Shown piece by piece: positions 5,796 through 6,859 of a stretch of DNA of 6,859 bases (its first letter is position 1; every line of letters begins with the position of its first letter). Location: NCBI GenBank assembly GCA_947478975.1, contig CANJYI010000156.1, positions 1-6,859 of the forward strand, written 5' to 3'. The notes beneath the pieces are model-generated. The model saw only the letters and a list, made by a program, of their open reading frames with translations, was not told the DNA's origin and did no database searches. The DNA is from Chthoniobacteraceae bacterium (GTDB taxonomy: Bacteria; Verrucomicrobiota; Verrucomicrobiia; Chthoniobacterales; Chthoniobacteraceae). The position numbers were made by a program, and so were the translations under genes.

Positions 5796-6827
5796 CTATT
5801 CCGTGTAGGAAGCCTGCGTACCCTTCAGGTTCCGCTTGGCGAGCCAAGGCATCATGGAGCGGAGTTTAGCGCCGGTCTTCTCGATCGGGTGCTTTTCTCC
5901 ATCTGCCAAGAGTTGGTTGTAGGTCTTATAGCCGCCTTCGTACTCTTTGACCCAGCCCTTTGCAAACTTGCCGGACTGGATGTCCTTGAGGACTGCCTTC
6001 ATTCTCTTTTTGGTGCCCGCGTCGATGATCTTGGGTCCGATGGTCACGTCCCCCCATTTTGCGGTCTCGGAGATGGAGAAGCGCATGCCAGCGATGCCAG
6101 CTTCGTTCATCAAGTCCACGATCAACTTCAGTTCGTGCAAGCACTCAAAGTAGGCCATCTCGGGAGAGTAACCGGCCTCCACCAGCGTCTCAAACCCCGC
6201 CTGCACCAGCGCGGTGGTTCCCCCGCAAAGAACAGCCTGCTCTCCGAAAAGGTCGGTCTCAGTCTCTTCCTTGAAAGAGGTCTCCAGCACGCCCGCCCGG
6301 GTGCCGCCAATCCCCTTGGCCCAGGCCAACGCGACTTTCTTTGCCTTTTTGCTGGGGTTCTGGTGAACGGCGATGAGGGTAGGGACCCCCTTGCCTTCTG
6401 TGTACTGACGGCGGACGATGTGACCGGGGCCCTTGGGGGCGACCAAGATCACGTCCACATCGGCCGGAGGGACGATCGTGTTGTAGTGAATAGAGAAGCC
6501 GTGGCTGAACAGCAGGGTCTTGCCCTTCTTCAAGTTGGGTTCGATATCCTTGATGTAGGCCGCAGGCTGCTTGGTGTCGGGAAGTGCGACGAAAATGACG
6601 TCGGCGCGGCGCACCGCTTCCGCAGTGTCAAACACCTCGAATCCGCGATCCGCGGCAACCTTCCGGGACTTGCTGGTCGGGTAGAGGCCAATGATGACCT
6701 TCACTCCGGATTCCTTCAGATTGAGGGCGTGTGCGTGGCCCTGCGAACCGAAGCCTAGAACCGCGACGGTCTTGCCTTTGAACGTTCCAAGGTCAGCGTC
6801 TTTGTCAGTATAAATTTTAACAGCCAT
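5796..6827 (-). CDS. ilvC: Ketol-acid reductoisomerase (NADP+), class I
   Basis: This cytoplasmic enzyme performs the second step of valine, leucine and isoleucine synthesis, a Mg2+-dependent alkyl migration plus NAD(P)H reduction of acetolactate or acetohydroxybutyrate. At 343 residues it matches the short class I form. The N-terminal Rossmann domain (about 1-182) has GFGSQGHAHALNL (25-37), the cofactor-selecting loop GLYPTSKSR (47-55), HGFSIHYN with H109, and APKGPG with the catalytic Lys132. The C-terminal knotted helical domain has ETETDLFGEQAVLCGG (D192 and E196 bind Mg2+), ECLHELKLIVDLM (E228, E232) and SIS with S253. All catalytic residues are present. Ser52 and Ser54 in the cofactor loop favour NADPH. 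ATG 6827 gives the family-typical start MAVKIYTDKDADL. No Shine-Dalgarno is visible: the 30 bases before it are C/A-rich. It converges on the small gene pair, and no other ilv gene is in view. Confidence 0.98.
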   Translation of the reverse strand: MAVKIYTDKDADLGTFKGKTVAVLGFGSQGHAHALNLKESGVKVIIGLYPTSKSRKVAADRGFEVFDTAEAVRRADVIFVALPDTKQPAAYIKDIEPNLKKGKTLLFSHGFSIHYNTIVPPADVDVILVAPKGPGHIVRRQYTEGKGVPTLIAVHQNPSKKAKKVALAWAKGIGGTRAGVLETSFKEETETDLFGEQAVLCGGTTALVQAGFETLVEAGYSPEMAYFECLHELKLIVDLMNEAGIAGMRFSISETAKWGDVTIGPKIIDAGTKKRMKAVLKDIQSGKFAKGWVKEYEGGYKTYNQLLADGEKHPIEKTGAKLRSMMPWLAKRNLKGTQASYTE

Positions 6828-6859
6828 TGCTTTGGGGTGTGTGTGGTTTTGGGGTCTTA
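6828..6859 (-). other. Start of the ilvC leader (cut by the window edge)
   Basis: Read on the minus strand, this is a C/A-rich stretch without a purine-rich ribosome binding site. ACCCCAAA occurs twice, at plus positions 6848-6855 and 6831-6838, 17 bases apart. The promoter must lie outside the window. Confidence 0.35.

Noticed and set aside
5889..6758. 289-codon open frame on the plus strand opposite ilvC
   Set aside because: It is the mirror of a fully conserved ilvC gene, with no domain of its own.

Overview
The window looks like a core chromosomal region of a Gram-negative bacterium, most likely a member of the Verrucomicrobiota (Opitutae-like). This rests on recalled family features rather than a search: the wording of the primase (CHC2 finger followed by a TOPRIM with EGQID), the long Ala/Lys/Pro-rich head on the primary sigma factor, and the PDTKQP and VAPKGPG wording of the ketol-acid reductoisomerase. 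The DNA is moderately GC-rich, and several genes lack a clear Shine-Dalgarno sequence.

Layout, left to right. Bases 1-63 are the last 20 codons of an unidentified plus-strand gene. A 286-base gap follows. Then come dnaG (primase) and rpoD (primary sigma factor), both on the plus strand and 49 bases apart. This is the conserved pair of the bacterial macromolecular-synthesis operon, here without rpsU visible next to it. rpoD appears to have its own promoter inside the 3' end of dnaG, and a four-codon mini-ORF with a good ribosome binding site sits directly in front of its start. An interrupted hairpin plus a T-run ends rpoD. Next, on the same strand, is a tightly packed pair of small genes: a single-pass membrane protein and a predicted exported, highly charged helical protein with two LTxxQ-type motifs. 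Last, convergent on the minus strand, is ilvC (ketol-acid reductoisomerase), with a strong strand-specific intrinsic terminator.

Functionally, dnaG and rpoD supply replication priming and housekeeping transcription initiation, and ilvC supplies branched-chain amino acid synthesis. The two small genes have no certain function. Their arrangement (membrane-anchored protein, then exported LTxxQ-like protein) suggests an envelope-associated or anti-sigma-like module, but no ECF sigma factor is beside them.

There is no sign of a mobile element, CRISPR array, tRNA or rRNA. Most of the window is ordinary core genome. The points worth a second look are the basic extension of the sigma factor, the mini-ORF leader of rpoD, and the small two-gene envelope unit.
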